Below, piece by piece: positions 62,219 through 64,000 of a DNA stretch of 64,000 bases (positions within the stretch are counted from its first letter, which is position 1; each line of letters starts with the position of its first letter). Below the pieces are notes generated by a model. It was not told the origin of the DNA, searched no databases, and saw only the letters and a program-made list of their open reading frames with translations. Position numbers and translations under genes: made by a program. Where the stretch lies: NCBI GenBank assembly GCA_028023455.1, contig JAQFVV010006341.1, forward strand, positions 2,850,001 to 2,914,000, written 5' to 3'. The stretch is from Epiperipatus broadwayi (Eukaryota; Onychophora; Udeonychophora; Euonychophora; Peripatidae).

Positions 62219-62445
62219 GTGGTAAAAGGGGGGGAAAAGGGGGGGGGGGAGGGAAAGAGGGGAGAGCGCGGAGCCCAGGGCCCGCCCCCCCCGACGGACA
62301 GAAGCCAGAAACCAGCCAGGAGAAAGGGGATGGGAGAAGAGAAAGAGGAGGGGGAGAAAAGCACCTTCCGCCAACCGTTGGTTGTCCTGGTAAACCAAGG
62401 AGCACAAGAAGGGGGGGGGTGTTTTTTTTTTTTTTTTTTTTTTAG
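62219..62445. other. G-rich block with GC content far above the window
   Basis: It contains runs of 7-10 G, a cccagggcccgcccccccc segment near 62274-62293, then a run of about 8-9 G followed by more than 20 T. ORFs on both strands here are Pro/Gly-rich products of the composition. The + strand G runs could form G-quadruplexes. It lies in the expected gag region of the right gypsy element. An assembly or sequencing artefact is possible. Confidence 0.7.
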
Positions 62446-63289
62446 TTATTGGCCTTGTGGCCATTTTCCCCATAGCAAAAGCAAATAAATGTATTTTTGC
62501 TGTTCTTTACTGTTTGTTTGTTTGTTGTTTTCAATTTCAGTTGAACTCTGTATAGTTTTCAATTGCTCCAGAATTAGTTCGTAAGCTGTACTGTGTTTTA
62601 TGGCCTCACTCTAGTCTAAATTAGTGACCGACAGTAGTTGTTGATGTAAGTTGTTATTGTTTATGCCTCTAAAAAACTGTTCCAGGAGGGCTCATCTGAA
62701 AATGAATCATATACATAATTCTTTTATAGATTCCGAAGTGACCATTCGAAATCTTTAATACTTTTCTAACCTGGTGACTTGCCTAGAGGGGAGGGGGTTA
62801 AAATAATTAGTCAACTGTTATTAAATTGATTTTACAAACTTTCTTCTGGGGTGAAGGGGGAGGCCAGCCTATTCACATTTTCAATCACCCTTTTTACAAC
62901 GAAACGTAAAACTGTTGCAATTTTGTATTTACTTCTTCATATGAAGAGATATTTCTCTATGTGTTGGATATATAAGGGTCAATGTTGGACGTATAAGGGC
63001 CAATTACTTGCCTCATTCACATCAAACTCACCTATAACCGATTGCATTTTTAACCAATCTTTCTGCATCAATCTGGCCTTTTACTTTTGATTCCTAATTT
63101 GAATCAACTAACTGAGTGCACACCTTGATCTGAGCGCAACTTCGAAGGGTTTCAAACTCTGTAAATTCGCTTACAGGTTCAAATTTTGAACTGCCTCTGT
63201 AATGTGCTGACTAGTTCATATAACTTTCTCAGTTTGAACTGCAGGCTGTCTCATTGTTCTGTGTGCAGACCAATGACATTTTGTATCAA
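62446..63289. other. Expected gag region of the right gypsy element, not readable
   Basis: The sequence has balanced composition, but no frame on the - strand could be matched to gag. The + strand ORFs at 62851 and 63186 run against the element and are probably chance. Confidence 0.4.
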
Positions 63290-63307
63290 GATTGTGCGAC
63301 TTTGCCA
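63290..63307 (-). promoter_or_regulatory. Candidate primer binding site
   Basis: The - strand reads TGGCAAAGTCGCACAATC 2 bp inside the LTR; the + strand gattgtgcgactttgcca has the form of a tRNA 3' end with CCA. Confidence 0.55.
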
Positions 63308-63309
63308 AT

Positions 63310-64000
63310 TGATATATCTGCATTATTATACTGCCAGACACCTTGTCTGCAAGCTTAACTTTCCAGATCAATTTAACGATAGTAATTCCCCAGTAATGAA
63401 CTCGACACTATTAGGTTGAGATCAAATGCAATTTAATAATAATTAAATGTTAGTATTTGTTAACTAAATATTATAAATTATATATACATCTATATACATT
63501 ACATATATACATATCTGTAGACCTACAAAAATAATCAAGATCAATATTACCTGTATGAGTCCTAGCTGGCTGTTCACTTATTTGGAAGTCAGCTCTCAGC
63601 ACTTGAAGTCCTGTTCCTTCGAGTGACTTTCTGCACTTGCTTATAAGTCCATGTGCACAGGTGAAGCTCCAAAATCAAATGTCCTTTTCTTGATACAATT
63701 TGCACCGAGTCTTTTCATTCTTTTATCCCCTAAAGCTGATTGGCTCATATTCCCGTCCATACCACTCAGGTGATTCTCTCTTTCACTGCTCACATGCTGG
63801 ATCCAAGAATTTAAAAAACCATTATATACCTGACTTTAATTAATGAGTTATTTTTAGCTTACATGTTATTATCACGAAGGAAATCTAGAACCAAATTCCT
63901 TTAATTGTTCAATGTCCCATTTTAATACTGCATTTTTCTCTCACGAATTTAACTTTTTACTTTTAGAAAATAATATTTTTTCTAATCTTACAAAGTTATA
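63310..64000 (-). repeat. 5' LTR (right copy), runs off the window
   Basis: This is the partner of the left LTR. By comparison about 80 bp are missing beyond the window end. Confidence 0.75.

Larger units (their letters stand above)
58143..64000 (-). mobile_element. Ty3/gypsy retrotransposon, - strand, right LTR cut by window end
   Basis: A direct repeat of more than 600 bp links 58143-58860 with 63310-64000. Between them the - strand shows, in order, a primer site (63290-63307), a gag knuckle-like remnant near 61930, a protease MEVDSGSSISLI (61738-61775), and an integrase zinc-domain remnant with SRAKALALSGIWWPDINVDM (about 60170-60240). A polypurine tract (TTGGGGGAAG) at about 59996-60006 precedes the left LTR. 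Stops and duplications make it inactive. It starts about 41 bp after POLRMT exon g, so the next intron begins with this insertion. The left LTR is split by a foldback element. Confidence 0.8.

Noticed and set aside
62196-62488. Pro/Gly-rich ORFs on both strands
   Set aside because: They are open only because of G and C homopolymers, and overlapping frames on both strands are all open.

Overview
The window is AT-rich (G+C clearly below one third by eye), intron-dominated and full of decayed transposons. No bacterial operons, ribosome binding sites or CRISPR arrays are visible, so it is animal nuclear DNA. The one host gene recognised is the mitochondrial RNA polymerase (POLRMT). The transposon mix (Ty3/gypsy, possible copia, RTE-type LINE, Helitron, foldback elements, tRNA-like retroposons) and introns up to 16 kb suit an invertebrate with a repeat-inflated genome. 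A mollusc such as a cephalopod is my guess, at low confidence; nothing here is diagnostic.

POLRMT lies on the + strand. Seven exons are recognised (20252-20387, 36348-36481, 46353-46450, 46538-46652, 50231-50312, 57831-57942, 58023-58101). All have AG/GT borders, their phases join without a break, and together they give 756 nt, or 252 codons with no stop. They encode the segment just before the catalytic core, including the FWLPHKMDFRGR motif. The 5' exons and the catalytic 3' exons were not found and presumably lie outside the window. Introns are bimodal: two of 80-87 bp and four of 3.6-16 kb, the long ones filled with mobile DNA.

1-20 kb (upstream of the first recognised exon): a foldback element (1.15-1.97 kb); a decayed + strand Ty3/gypsy element (2.8-6.5 kb) carrying a tRNA-like retroposon with target-site duplication; a TIR element (9.5-9.9 kb); a - strand gypsy element with both LTRs but most of pol missing (10.2-13.8 kb) and a second foldback copy nested inside; and a tRNA-Gly(UCC)-like sequence at 19.8 kb.

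20-36 kb (first long intron): a 625-bp Helitron remnant 43 bp after the exon; a young non-autonomous LTR element with 2.1-kb LTRs (21.76-26.65 kb); a degenerate satellite (27.1-28.2 kb); a dispersed repeat (31.5-32.5 kb); two perfect-looking hairpin elements (34.3 and 35.3 kb); and a short insertion with 13-bp duplication just before the second exon.

36-58 kb: a possible copia remnant, an unexplained coding-like stretch (40.6 kb), a 5'-truncated RTE-type LINE (42.4-44.3 kb), a solo LTR (53.06-53.72 kb), a second copy of the dispersed repeat (54.5-55.25 kb) and a degenerate minisatellite (56.4-57.1 kb).

58-64 kb: a third gypsy element on the - strand that starts 41 bp after the last recognised exon. 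Its left LTR is split by a roughly 1.1-kb foldback palindrome. The element also holds tandem duplications and a strikingly G-rich block near 62.2-62.4 kb.
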